Positions 8,809-18,955 are shown, counted from the first letter of the stretch. The stretch is 64,000 nucleotides of DNA from Cordylochernes scorpioides (GCA_030710605.1 CP092880.1:13930454-13994453), one strand, 5' to 3'. Numbers and translations: made by a program. Notes: generated by a model from the sequence alone, not told the origin.

Positions 8809-11259
8809 TTGGACCCCAAATATAAAATGAACATTAACGTGGATAGAATCAGTATCTGCGAAGCTTTGATTGATACAGGCGCCGATCTTTCAGTGGTCGA
8901 CCTTAGTACAGCTCTTAACACAGGTCTTGAAATAATAAATCCTGATAAAATGTGCTCCGGACCCGATGGCAAAGAATTAGATATCGTAGGAAATATTATT
9001 TTAAATATAAAATTTGATGACAAAACAATTACACATCAATTTGTGATAATGAGAACACATTTGCGAATATTTATACTTGGACGAGATTTTCTTAAGAAAA
9101 TGAACGCAAAAATTGATTGTCAGCGTGAAATAATCAAATATGACTTGACAGGAAATCGTGACGTAATCAAATATCAACAGAAGAAAATAAAAAGTGCAAA
9201 GGATGCCATTATACCAAAACTTTCTATTAAATTGATTAATGCATTTGTAGAAGCAGAGGATGGCGAATACATCATCGAGGAGAACCATAAAATGTTTCAA
9301 ACAAATGGACTTCGACTAGCGAGAAGCTTAATAAATGTTGTGAATAAGGAAACATATATCTGGATAACAAACTCTTACCCTCGACCATTAAAAATATTAA
9401 AAAACCAAACATTGTGCTTTGGAAGCCAGCCAGCCGAAGTGAATCTTATGGAAGAAAGTGAACAAAAAGAGCATGAAGAACCCCAATTTCAGATAAACGA
9501 AAATTTAGCATATAAGAAAAAGGAGCAATTGAAACAAGTTTTGGAAAAGTACGCGGATTTGTTTTCGTCGGGATTAGGAAGATCCAACTTAGCGAAACAT
9601 CGGATCGATACAGAAGGCGCGAAACCGATCAAACACAAGCCGTATAGGGTGAGCGCGAAAGAGCGAGAAATCATAAAAGAACAAATTGATGAAATGCTCA
9701 GAGACGGCATAATTAGACCATCCTCGAGTCCATGGTCCTTCCCTGTAATCTTGGTCAAGAAGCGAGATGGTAAGTACAGATTTTGCGTTGACTACAGAAA
9801 ATTGAATGATGTAACAGTGAAGGATGTTTACCCAATTCCCAGAATTGATGAAGTATTGGATACACTTCAAGGATCCAAATACTTTTCAGCAATTGACCTT
9901 AAATCAGGATATTGGCAAGTAGAGGTTGAGGAGAAAGATAAAGAAAAGACAGCCTTCACTACAGCACATGGCCTATATGAGTTCAACGTAATGCCCTTTG
10001 GTCTATGCAATGCCCCTGCTACATTTGAGAGGAACATGGAAAATATGCTTGGTAATCTTAGATGGCAAATTTGCTTATGTTATCTAGATGACGTAATCAT
10101 TTATAGCTCGGATTTTTCAACACATCTCAAAAGAATAGAAGCTGTTTTAAGATGTTTTCGCGAGGCTAATTTAAAATTGGACAACAAAAAATGCCAATTT
10201 GCTCTCGAAGAACTGGAGATTCTTGGCCATACAACTAATCAACATGGTATAAAACCAGCGGAGCATAATATCAAGGCTATTAGAGATTTTCCTCGGCCCA
10301 AAAAGATAAAAGAAGTTCAATCATTTTTAGGAATGTGCTCATATTATAGAAAATTTATCAAAGGTTTTTCAAAAATTGCCGATCCATTAACCAGTCTTAT
10401 AAAAAAGAATGTACCTTTTACCTGGACAGAAAATCAAGAAAGAGCATTTCAAACCCTTAAAGTAGCATTGATAAATCCCCCAATCTTAGGGCACTTTGAT
10501 CCGAATGCAATTACTTACATTCATACTGACGCATCTAACATCGGCCTGGGTGCAACATTAGTCCAAAAGTTCGGCGATAAAGAAAAGGTGATCTCATATT
10601 TAAGTCGAACACTGAGCAAACCTGAGCAAAATTATTCGACTACCGAAAAAGAATGTTTAGCTGTTGTGTGGTCAATGTCCAAGTTACGACCCTACCTATA
10701 TGGAAGGCACTTCAAAATCGTAACTGATCATCACGCACTATGCTGGCTTAAGAATCGGAAAGATCCTACCGACCGATTAGCACGATGGGCATTGAAGATT
10801 CAGGAATATAATTTCGAAATTATACACAAATCGGGTAAAAAACATCTGGGCGCTGATGGTCTATCTAGAGGACCCTTACCGGAAAACGAATGGGACGAAG
10901 ATTATGAAAGACTATTTCTGAATCAAATAATAGACGAAAAGGATGATTTTATTGAGAATATTAAGGAGAACCTTAGTGGAAACAAGCGTTCAATTACACA
11001 GAACTTCAAAGAAGAAAATGGGTGTCTCTACAAGAAAAATCCAAATCCTGAAGGTAGGGCATGGTTGCTGGTAGTGCCAAAGAAGAGAAGGAAGGAAGTC
11101 ATGAGTGAATACCACAACCATATGCTGAATGGCCATCTGGGCGTCGCCAGAACCACTTACCGATTGAAGAATAAATACTATTGGCCTTCCATGTTGAAAG
11201 ATGTTTCAGAACTTGCCATCAACGAAAAAAAGAAGAAAGTGGATAATTGTGTTGACTGA
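8809..11259 (+). CDS. Gypsy pol: protease, reverse transcriptase, RNase H, start of integrase
   Basis: 816 residues, so the largest intact piece of this Ty3/gypsy element. Asp22 sits in the protease motif LIDTGAD, and the domain closes with ILGRDFL. The reverse transcriptase runs from about residue 280 to 450 with SSPWSFPVILVKKRDG, VDYRKLN, a MPFGLCNAPATFE segment and YLDD at Asp427-428. RNase H begins near IHTDAS (Asp574) and includes TEKECLAV and TDHHAL. The integrase zinc domain has its two histidines (LNGHLGVARTT and before it YHNH), but the cysteine pair is missing because a deletion joins SELA to an unrelated lysine-rich tail. A chain made from it could still be an enzyme, but it could not integrate. 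The first ATG lies inside the protease region, so the true start is upstream. Confidence 0.88.
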   Translation: MDPKYKMNINVDRISICEALIDTGADLSVVDLSTALNTGLEIINPDKMCSGPDGKELDIVGNIILNIKFDDKTITHQFVIMRTHLRIFILGRDFLKKMNAKIDCQREIIKYDLTGNRDVIKYQQKKIKSAKDAIIPKLSIKLINAFVEAEDGEYIIEENHKMFQTNGLRLARSLINVVNKETYIWITNSYPRPLKILKNQTLCFGSQPAEVNLMEESEQKEHEEPQFQINENLAYKKKEQLKQVLEKYADLFSSGLGRSNLAKHRIDTEGAKPIKHKPYRVSAKEREIIKEQIDEMLRDGIIRPSSSPWSFPVILVKKRDGKYRFCVDYRKLNDVTVKDVYPIPRIDEVLDTLQGSKYFSAIDLKSGYWQVEVEEKDKEKTAFTTAHGLYEFNVMPFGLCNAPATFERNMENMLGNLRWQICLCYLDDVIIYSSDFSTHLKRIEAVLRCFREANLKLDNKKCQFALEELEILGHTTNQHGIKPAEHNIKAIRDFPRPKKIKEVQSFLGMCSYYRKFIKGFSKIADPLTSLIKKNVPFTWTENQERAFQTLKVALINPPILGHFDPNAITYIHTDASNIGLGATLVQKFGDKEKVISYLSRTLSKPEQNYSTTEKECLAVVWSMSKLRPYLYGRHFKIVTDHHALCWLKNRKDPTDRLARWALKIQEYNFEIIHKSGKKHLGADGLSRGPLPENEWDEDYERLFLNQIIDEKDDFIENIKENLSGNKRSITQNFKEENGCLYKKNPNPEGRAWLLVVPKKRRKEVMSEYHNHMLNGHLGVARTTYRLKNKYYWPSMLKDVSELAINEKKKKVDNCVD

Positions 11260-12082
11260 TTATTATACCAAGTATGCTGAAACAAAAGCAGTATCAGAAG
11301 CAACCGTGAAAGAAGTCTCTACATTTTTAATCGAACATATTATTTTACGTCACGGGGCCCCAAGATTTCTTATTAGCGATAGAGGTTCACAATTCACTAG
11401 CAATTTGATGAAGGAGGTAATGAAAATGTGCAAAGTTAAACACTGCTTCACAACGAGCTACCACCCCAAGACTAACGGAACGGCTAAATAGAACTTTAAT
11501 CAATATGATCAGCATGTATGTGAACACAGACCAAAAGAACTGGGACGAAATCCTCCCTTTTATCACCCACGCGTATAATACCACGATTCAAGAAACCACA
11601 GGCTACTCTCCATTTTTCCTGTTGTTTGGAAGGGAACCCATGTCCCTCTTAGACGACGAGAATATCCCAACGGACAGTAACATGGACGATTACGACGAAT
11701 ATATAGAAAACTACTTAGATAAAATAGCAAGGACGAGACAGGTAGTCATTAACAACACAGAGAAGACTCAGGAAAGAATGAAAAGAAACTATGACAAAAA
11801 ACACAATGAGAAAATCTCTGAACCAGGAAATTTAGTGGCAGTTTGGACACCAGTCAGGAAAATCGGAAAATGTGAAAACTATTGAGAAAATATTTTGGCC
11901 CATATCGAATATTAAAGAAGCTTTCTAACGTAAATTACTTAATTGAGCCGAAAGATAATCCTGGCCAAGACCCATTGATTGTCCATGTCTCAAGACTCAA
12001 GCCCTATTTTGAGAGAATTGATGAGGTAGCTCACGAGGACGTGACGACCTCTGGAGAGGAGGAAGTGTTGCATCATGGCTAA
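11201..12082 (+). pseudogene. Gypsy integrase core and C-terminal domain, broken into three frames
   Basis: The first piece (to 11491) holds the integrase core motifs LTDYYTKYAET and SDRGSQFTS. The glutamate region continues in another frame from about 11475 (ERLNRTL), and that frame runs to 11885 with FITHAYNTTIQETTGYSPF and the usual REP box. A further shift near 11880 leads to a short C-terminal piece, 11882-12082, ending in HVSRLKPYF, as in Ty3/gypsy integrase tails. So at least two frameshifts add to the deletion before the core. The order and spacing match one original gene. Confidence 0.82.
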
Positions 12083-12422
12083 TGAACCTATTTTATTTTA
12101 ATTAGTAATATTATTTTTCATATATTTTAAATTAAAAATTATATTTATTTTTATTTATTTTATTAAACAGAATATATGTATTATAAACAGAATATATGTA
12201 TTATAGAATCATCATTTGTATTTAGGTACACGTGTGACTTCACTGCTCTCTTTGATGTGAGAAATAAATAAATTATTCTGGAGGCTACTTAAAGTAGAGT
12301 TATCTCATTATTCCCTTATATAAATTTGTAGGATGGTTGAAACACGCTCTGGTAAGATGCAAGACCCAGCACAGGAGAGAATCATGGCTGAAGAGTCTGC
12401 CAAGCCGCAACCTGGTGCAACA
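12066..12422 (+). repeat. LTR of the 8.8-12.1 kb gypsy element
   Basis: It begins TGTTGCATCATGG just after the purine-rich GAGAGGAGGAAG and overlaps the last codons of pol. AATAAA lies near 12265. I place the end at TGCAACA (12416-12422), which inverts the first seven bases, because copies at 32388 and 54804 end at exactly the same point. The LTR then contains an ATG frame (12333 on, starting MVETRSGKMQ). If instead that frame is the start of gag, the LTR would end near 12325. The 5' LTR was not found. Confidence 0.65.
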
Positions 12423-12959
12423 ATATCAAAATCCTCCCAGCAAAATTTCTACCTATCTTTAGAATGTCAGTTTTATATATCCTCAGATGTATTATATGCA
12501 TTTAAGATAGCCTTTAGTTGTTCATGATTTGAGGAGTCAGAAGTCAATGCAGGATTAAGTCCAGAAATTGAATTGATAAAATTAATATTTTATAGAACAT
12601 TCAGATGAGATACATGTCTCTGTGTGACCCTTAGAATAAAATGAATCAACAAGTATTTTCTTTAACAAGTAATTTCATCTTTTCTTTTGTTACTCTTTTC
12701 ATTTTGCTTTGTATTTTCCACTACCTCCCTCCATACCACCTTTGTTCCTTCTTATCATTTATTCCTGGTCTCTTCATTGTCATTCCATCTTCTATTATTA
12801 AATCATAAATTCTGTGTCCACGTGACGCCTTTTTGTTCCAGGTTCCTACTTCTATTTGTCCAAGTATATGTGTTATTGGAGCTTGAAATAGTATAGGTAA
12901 ATTTTATTTTTATCCGCATCTTCGGTACTTCTTTTGGAATGCAACCTGTTCATTCTTGT
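12423..12959. other. No gene seen
   Basis: AT-rich sequence; short frames on the plus strand (12687-12896) are pyrimidine-rich chance frames. Confidence 0.4.
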
Positions 12960-13700
12960 AGTCAACCTTCAGCCCATAAAAAACGCGGCTTTATACAGTT
13001 CTGTTGATCCAAAGGGTGGAGTCCGCATTGCAAATAGAGCATATGGCAGCGTGGTCACTATATTTTCAATTTTATTCTTTCTCAGTGATTGTTTTAGTGT
13101 TTTAACCATTCTTTTTGCCTGCCCATTTGTCTGTGGATAGTAGGAGGCTGATGTTATATGTTTTGCCTAATTTTTCTTTGTAAACTCCTTAAATTCAGGA
13201 CTTGTAAACCTGTGACCGTTATCTGAAACAATTTGGTCAGATAGGCCATGAACAGCAAAGAGATGGCTGTTGCAGTACAGTTGTCCATTATGATGGTATC
13301 AGCTCACTGTATTGCATCGATAACTATTATAAAGGTTGTTCCATGGACTTATATAGTCTAGGTCAGGGGTCCTGCAACCTTTTGAGTCAGAAGAGTCAAA
13401 AATTACAATTTACAAAATTTCAAAATTTTTAAAGAGCAACAATTTTTTTTTTCCTTGCCAACAATGAATAGGACTCGCATAAATAAAGCTTCATATCAAA
13501 AGAGCCGCATGTGGCTCGCGAGCCCTTGGTCTTGGCGACCATTGTTTATTTGGTGTTATCCAAGAACGAACTTGGCTTTGTTTAGGATTGTTCTGAGACA
13601 ATTGACAACTTTTAACTCTATTCTCTATTGATTTATTCATTCCTGGGCACCATAGATGGCTTCTTGCAACGGCCTTCATTTGTACAACCACAGAGTCCCA
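12960..13700 (-). pseudogene. Gypsy (Mag-like) integrase relic, interrupted by a hAT MITE
   Basis: On the minus strand 13530-13700 reads MKAVARSHLWCPGMNKSIEN ending KSCQ, the zinc-binding region just before a gypsy integrase core, with the second cysteine replaced by serine. Beyond the MITE (13371-13545), 13030-13360 continues with broken pieces of the core: LxDQIVSDNGHRF around 13230, then YYPQTNGQAKRM, where the expected glutamate is lysine. Several stops and shifts are present. It could belong to the same family as the Mag-type element at 19.3-20.5 kb, but the two do not overlap, so I cannot show it. Confidence 0.65.
13371..13545. mobile_element. hAT-type MITE
   Basis: It starts CAGGGGTCCTGCAACC and carries GCCGCATGTGGCTCGCGAGCC near its right end, the usual outer sequence of short hAT elements. 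Related copies are at 28317, 31317 and 59103. Confidence 0.7.
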
Positions 13701-13733
13701 TGCAGTTTTGTTCCATTATTCTTTTATCTGAAG

Positions 13734-14188
13734 TGTTAAATTATATTGACAAGTATTTGCACTCTTATCATATCTCAGGTTTTAGTGGAAAGAATTTTGT
13801 TGCTTATTTGTTGAGTGAACTGATCTCCCACGCTTTCTCATTGGACGAATGTGGCCATGTTTGTACATAAAAGAAGGTTGAACTGGAATGCGCGGAGTCG
13901 TGGAGTGGTGTTCGACTGGAGATGCTTAAAGCGTTCTCTGTGAGCTTTTCTGGTTACCTCCTCGCATACCTTTGAAACCCCGGTCCGCTCCTTATCAACG
14001 CTGAAAATAAAAGATAAGTACTGTTTTTATTTTATTTAACAAATCGTGTTTTTTAATTTTTATTTTACCCTTTTTTGTGGTTGGTGTTGTACTCTTGAGT
14101 GTATTTTTTTTGTCTTTAAGTTACTCTTACTGTAGGCCCTAGATTATTGTAACTTTGTGTGTTAACCCGTAAATAGTAACATTTGTCA
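13734..14188 (+). mobile_element. Solo LTR, family T
   Basis: TGTTAAATTATATTGAC to ACATTTGTCA. The flanks are GAAG and GTAG, a 4-bp duplication with one change. The TATA region is altered (GTACATAAAAG). Confidence 0.75.
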
Positions 14189-14340
14189 GTAGAACCGGTG
14201 GCATTACACAACAGAGACAATCTCTATGTAAGACAAGGTACCCAGTAATTCTTTAAAAACAAACTATTGGTTATTAGACAAAGTGAATCTTTTATTTATG
14301 ATGGGTGATGTAATCTTTCAAGCAAAATTACTCCTCTATG

Positions 14341-14510
14341 TGTCAAATTTATCTTGACAAACATTTGCATTTTTTTTTCTGTTCAGTTTTCTAGCGGTAA
14401 GAATGTTGTTTTCGGTTGTTAGTGAACAAATCTCTCACGCCTTCTCATTGGACGAATGTGGCCATGTTTGTATATAAAGGGGACGAAGGGAATGCGGCAG
14501 GAGCTCTCGA
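14341..14510 (+). mobile_element. Family T LTR, 5' (U3) part of a split LTR
   Basis: TGTCAAATTTATCTTGAC up to the TATA box (TATATAAAGG) and GAATGCGGCAGGA. The LTR does not continue here; the rest is at 16420-16756. TATG precedes 14341 and also follows 16756, so the whole 2.4-kb block lies between one target-site duplication. Confidence 0.75.
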
Positions 14511-14842
14511 TAACTTCAACGAGTCCAGATATTCCCCCCACCAGTGGTAAGGATACTGGAAACTCTTGAAGTCAAAAGCTTCCCTTGAATTATTATATTC
14601 AAGGAGGCTATATAGGATTTTTTTATAGTGCTTCTGGTCTCCTGGCTCTACTGCTAACAACTGGCCCAAGCCATACCACCGGCTCACTGAAGATCTGAAA
14701 CCTACTGCTCACATCCCCTGGCTATTTGAATTCCTTAAAAACTGAAAACGAAGCTCTCCCGGACGGCCGAAATCACCAGATTTAATTCACTTCAACAAAT
14801 AGCTGCTCTCCAAAGCGGCCGCCAGCACCCCTCTCCATCAAA
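14511..14842 (+). other. Leader between the LTR part and the gag-like gene
   Basis: GC-richer sequence without a long plus-strand frame; it looks like the 5' untranslated part of the gag-like gene that follows. Confidence 0.45.
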
Positions 14843-16240
14843 ATGGGAAAAGGAAGAAACAAAAAGAACGATACCACTGTAACTCAAGTTCCACCTGAAC
14901 CAGTTCAAAACGCTTCACTCCCAGCAGAACCTCCCATAAGGACTGAACCTGAAGTAACCACCACGGGTTCCTGTAGTGGCAGCTTCAAACCCACTTCCCC
15001 TTCCTACCTCCCAACGTATAACCCTGAAACCTACAAGCCTATGTACGCCTCTACCTACTACAATAGTGCCCCATCACCAAACTACTATGGCTCCTCACCA
15101 AATTACAGCACCGCCCTCTACCAAGAACCTGAAGGACTCCAAATTACACCAGAGACAATTGAGGCTTTTGACAACGACACTGGGGCCCGATACAACAGCT
15201 TCTCCCATCCTGACTTGCACGCCGCCATCAACAGGCTTCTCCAAAATCGCCGTGCCTGCATCCTGGGACTTTCTAAGGAACTGAAAGCCATGACTGCCGA
15301 ACGCAACCAACTCTTGGAGAAGCTTACATCCCTCGAGGCCTCTACTGCCCGCCCTCCAACCATCACTGCTTCCACCCAAACCCCCAAACCAATACTCCCA
15401 AGGGCAACCCTCTCTACACAAACCATCCCCAAAACAGCGGCACCCAAACCAACCTCCAAGCCTCCTACCAATCCCAAACCCTCGTCCTCCACCAACAAGA
15501 AGACTCAGGACCACCTGCGAGCTTCCGCAGCCCATGTAGTCATTGAAGCAACCGACCCTAATACCAACCCAATGGAAATCCTCAAGACCATCCGCGCCAC
15601 CCACAAAATCCCCGAAAACACAGTCTGGGCTTCACTTAGGACCAGGGGAAAATTAGTCCTTCACTCCGCCAACCCAGAGGTTATACCCGACCTCAGCTCC
15701 GCCCTGTCCAAAAACCTTGCCGACAACCTAAAGATCCGGGAAACTCGGGAACTCCTCCCCAGGGTCTGCATCTTCAGAGTCGACAGTGAAACATCTGACC
15801 CCTCAATAATAGAATCCATCAAGACAATCCCCGCCATCGCAGCCATCCAAGGTCCCAAGATCATCAGAGTGGCCCACCGTTCCGCACCAAGATCTGGAAC
15901 AAGCACCGTGTTTTTGGAACTTGACCTGGCCTCCTTCAAGGCTCTAGGCCAAAAAGGAAGACTCATCTTAGAAGGCGTCATCCACCACTTCGAAGAGTCC
16001 ATCCGAATCAGAAGATGCTTCCGGTGCTGCGGCTTCGGCCACAACTCAAACAGATGCACCTCTGCTGAACCCATCTGCTACCATTGTAGCAAAACTGGAC
16101 ACGAAGGCAACTCCTGCCCCACCAAATCCTCCCCTGGCACAGCAAGGTGCACCCACTGCCACCCCAAAGGAATCACAGCCAACCACGAAGCCCGCTCCTC
16201 TGCCTGTCCCACTGCTAGACTTCATGCATTGAAGTACTAG
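14843..16240 (+). CDS. GC-rich gag-like protein with three zinc knuckles
   Basis: 465 residues, starting at an ATG in the context TCAAAATGGG. Residues 1-120 are rich in Pro, Thr, Tyr and Ser. A short coiled-coil-like stretch follows (LSKELKAMTAERNQLLEKL, about 147-165), then a Pro/Thr/Lys-rich linker and a globular middle (about 230-390). The C-terminus has RCFRCCGFGHNSNRC at about residue 392, then CYHCSKTGHEGNSC, then a third C-x2-C-xn-H-xn-C group ending SSACP. This three-knuckle layout is typical of ORF1 (Gag-like RNA-binding protein) of R1/I/Jockey-type LINEs. No reverse transcriptase follows. C-rich codon use differs sharply from the AT-rich surroundings, so it was acquired or is recent. 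It sits inside a family T LTR. A gag of an LTR element is the alternative. Confidence 0.75.
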   Translation: MGKGRNKKNDTTVTQVPPEPVQNASLPAEPPIRTEPEVTTTGSCSGSFKPTSPSYLPTYNPETYKPMYASTYYNSAPSPNYYGSSPNYSTALYQEPEGLQITPETIEAFDNDTGARYNSFSHPDLHAAINRLLQNRRACILGLSKELKAMTAERNQLLEKLTSLEASTARPPTITASTQTPKPILPRATLSTQTIPKTAAPKPTSKPPTNPKPSSSTNKKTQDHLRASAAHVVIEATDPNTNPMEILKTIRATHKIPENTVWASLRTRGKLVLHSANPEVIPDLSSALSKNLADNLKIRETRELLPRVCIFRVDSETSDPSIIESIKTIPAIAAIQGPKIIRVAHRSAPRSGTSTVFLELDLASFKALGQKGRLILEGVIHHFEESIRIRRCFRCCGFGHNSNRCTSAEPICYHCSKTGHEGNSCPTKSSPGTARCTHCHPKGITANHEARSSACPTARLHALKY

Positions 16241-16419
16241 GACTACAAATCTCGACCACCACACTCCAAAGAACTAATCCCTGGGCAAAAACCTGACCTA
16301 ACAAACGACTTCACAGAGCTACACCGGCACCACTTCACCTACGCCTTGGCGTCCAACGACACGACTTGCATTTTGGATACAGTGTGCCCGGAAAAGTCTC
16401 CACTGAGACTTGGGCGGGC
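16241..16419 (+). other. Tail after the gag-like gene
   Basis: C-rich sequence in the same style as the gene; the same frame stays open past the stop for some way. No polymerase motifs. Confidence 0.4.
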
Positions 16420-16756
16420 GATGGAAGCATATAAAGAGAGAAGGGAATGCGGCAAGAACAGAGAGTGCGTGGATAATCTGTGTGGAGCCACTTAAAGTGG
16501 TTTTTCTACTGGCGGTTTTCCCTGTCTGGCTGTTCTCTTGGCATCCCTATGTCCCCAGTCCGATCCCTCCCAACGCTACAATAAAGCTAAGTATTTTTTA
16601 ATTTTATTTAACAAATCGTGAGTTGTTTTTATCTCCCTTTTGTTGTTAGTGTTGTATTCTTGAGTGTATGCTTTTCTGTGTATTAAGGTACTTTAATTTA
16701 GGCCCTAGCTTATTCCATTTTTGTGTGTTAATCCGCAAAAGTAATAACTTTTGTCA
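16420..16756 (+). mobile_element. Family T LTR, 3' part of a split LTR
   Basis: It resumes with a second TATA box region (GCATATAAAGAGAG), then GAATGCGGCAAGAA, CTACAATAAAGC and the end TAACTTTTGTCA, followed by TATG. About 30 bases around the TATA box are present both here and at 14475-14505, so they are duplicated on the two sides of the gag-like gene. Confidence 0.75.
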
Positions 16757-17079
16757 TATGAGCTGATAGTACTTATGGCAGAAAGTAAACTACATTTATT
16801 TACAAACGAAAAGAAATGAAATATTGGTATGCATTGGACTAGCTTAAAACTAAATATTAAAAACAGATTACAACATAATACCGAATATATACAACCAGAG
16901 AGAGAGAGATAATTATATATTATACAAAATATATACTTTTGTAACAACTAATTTGTTGGCAATGTGTTTCTTTTTAATAATATTTGCATAATATGTCCAT
17001 AGGTTCCCTAAACATTCATAAGCTGACTTCCTTATAAAATACAGGGTATATAACTAAACCAATCCAATACAATAGTAGA
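16757..17079. other. No gene seen
   Basis: AT-rich flank; the last part (from about 17040) belongs to the hammerhead-bearing repeat. Confidence 0.4.
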
Positions 17080-17145
17080 GCGGTCTGGAGATTAATTTGG
17101 CGAAACTGCTGAGAGGGTTCACTACTGATGAGCCAAGCTCTCTCA
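17080..17145 (+). ncRNA. Hammerhead-like core, pseudoknotted order (best single copy)
   Basis: In order: GCGGT (17080-17084), C (17085, giving a GUC site), TGGAG (17086-17090), TTGGC (17097-17101), GAAA (17102-17105), ACTGC (17105-17109), then an 8-bp helix arm TGAGAGGG, CACTA (17120-17124), CTGATGA (17125-17131), GCCAA (17132-17136) and the other arm CTCTCTCA (17138-17145). Stem III is GCGGT/ACTGC (one G-U), stem II is TTGGC/GCCAA, stem I is TGGAG/CACTA with one mismatch. All hammerhead core residues are present. The strands come in an order that makes stems I and II cross, so two hairpin loops would have to kiss. The core and stems are seen; the fold and cleavage are inferred. Confidence 0.55.
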
Positions 17146-17414
17146 TTCAATATCTTTTATCATTGTAATAAGGTCTGTTGAGATAATATTTGATAAAAAA
17201 AAATTTGATGAAATTTTTTTAATAATAAAATAGACACATTGCCAAAAAATTAATTGTTGCAAATTTCATCGATAGAAGACAATTGAATTTATAAAAATAT
17301 ATACTAGTGACTTTAAAATATCAAAATTGAACGTGGAGTTATTGGTATTTCTTTATTTTAGTAGCCATATTGAAAATAAAAATTATATTATTGGGAATTA
17401 TGGATCAAGGTTCA

Positions 17415-17900
17415 GAAAATTGTAGCGAAGTCGATTTTTCTATTGATGCTGTTTAGTTTTGTGGATATGAAGGCTTTAAGTAATAGTCGTTGTTGCTTGC
17501 TTCTAACGTCGTGATAATTGGCTTGTTTGATCTCGAATGCACGTCCAGAGGTGCAGGTGTGTTGGTAAATTAAGGATCTATTGTCTTTGTAATTTATGTT
17601 TATCTCATTTTACGTTCTATTCTGGTATCTATTGTTCTGCTGGTTTCTCCAACATATGTAGCATTTCATTGGTTATACTTAATAGAATATATTGCATTAG
17701 ATTTAGATAGAAAATTGGAAAAGTTATTTTTTGGTGTGTAACATGCTTTGTATTTATTTATGTAAAATATTGGATTGTTCTTTGATGTTTCTAGATAGTT
17801 AGGCAGTCACTGTACTTTCTTTCTTTTCTCTAATTTATATATTAGGGTTAACCTTGTTGTAAATATTAAACATTAAAACACAAAGTATTGTGACTATCCC
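17415..17900 (-). pseudogene. Penelope-like element relic with GIY-YIG endonuclease
   Basis: Reading the minus strand from 17800 down, YKACYTPKNNFSNFLSKS leads to NATYVGETSRTIDTRIE (about 17610-17665), the core YVGET of a GIY-YIG endonuclease, then fragments like YQHTCTSGRAFE and, near 17440-17480, RLLLKAFISTKLNSINRK. This is the order found at the end of Penelope-like polyproteins. Several stops and shifts break it. Confidence 0.7.
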
Positions 17901-18490
17901 TTATTTCTAAATATGAAACGTTACATGGTGATCGGGTTTCTAAGCAAAGTACCGAGGTTGTAGCTTGGATGCTAAGGTGTAAGTGGCTATACCATATCTA
18001 TGTAGCTTATGAGCTATTGTAGTTGTTAGGAACATAGATAATTTGTATTTTATATTTTATGTAAATAGCTATTTTGCATTTTTCTATTGTTTTATTTTTT
18101 GCCTTTATAAAAGGCGATGTTGCCTGTGCCGGCAGTTGTCGTGGTAGGGTAGTGAGGCTTGTAGAGTAGAGCGCACAGCTTGCTTGATGAGATAAACGTA
18201 CTTCTTCGCTAGGCCTAATGTAATCTGCGAGAAAAAGAAAAACAGTTGTTTTTTAATTAGATTTTAGTTTGCCTTTGTATTCAGCGTTGATCCTCTTTAA
18301 ATATATATTGTCACCTTTGCTTGAGACCATTTTAATCCAAACGAACCAACATCATAGTGCACCAATCTAAAAGTGTACAGAACAGTAGTATTGTCTTTAG
18401 AATAAGGAATGGTGCAATGTGTTCGGTATGTCTTGGGTTGGCGGGAGAAGTTTGGATTAAAGGAATGTCTATGGATGAATGATATCGAGT
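17901..18490. other. No gene seen; promoter-like TATAAAAGGC at 18106
   Basis: A TATA-like box followed by GC-richer sequence (18106-18210) could be a decayed LTR, but no ends or partner copy were found. Confidence 0.3.
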
Positions 18491-18955
18491 TGTCAAATTA
18501 TATTGACAAACATTTTCAGTTTTTTTTTTTTTTCTCATCAGGTTTTAGAGGTAGAATGTTGTCTTCGTTTGTTGGTGAACCAATCTCTCACGCCTTTTCA
18601 TTGGACGAATGTGGCCATGTCTGTATATAAGAGGGGACTAAGGGGTGCGAGTGGGGCCCAGAGCGTGGAGAATTGGTGTGGAGACACTTAAAGTGTTTTT
18701 CTACGAAGTTTTCCCTGTCTGGCTGTTCTCTTGGCATCCCTGTGTCACCCCAGTCCGATCCCTACCAACGCTACAATAAAGCTAAGTACTTTTTTTATTT
18801 TATTTTACAAATCGCTAGTTCTTATTTATTTCCCTTTTTGTTGTTGGTGTTGTATTCTTGAGTGTACGCTTTTCTGTGTATTAAGGTACATTTAATTTAA
18901 GCCCTAGCTTATTCCATTTTTGTGTGTTAACCCGCAAAAGTAATAACTTTTGTCA
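18491..18955 (+). mobile_element. Solo LTR, family T (reference copy, 465 bp)
   Basis: TGTCAAATTATATTGAC to ATAACTTTTGTCA, between GAGT (18487-18490) and GAGT (18956-18959). In order it shows a U3 with CTCTCACGCC and ATTGGACGAATGTGGCC, a TATA box (TATATAAG, 18624), a CCCCAGTCCGATCCCTACC block, and AATAAA at 18775. This is the usual LTR layout, with 4-bp duplication as in gypsy or retrovirus-like elements. No coding region of the parent element is identified in the window. Confidence 0.9.

Noticed and set aside
15095..16264. Long minus-strand frames opposite the gag-like gene
   Set aside because: They are shadows of the GC-rich plus-strand gene, which has zinc knuckles and a good start.
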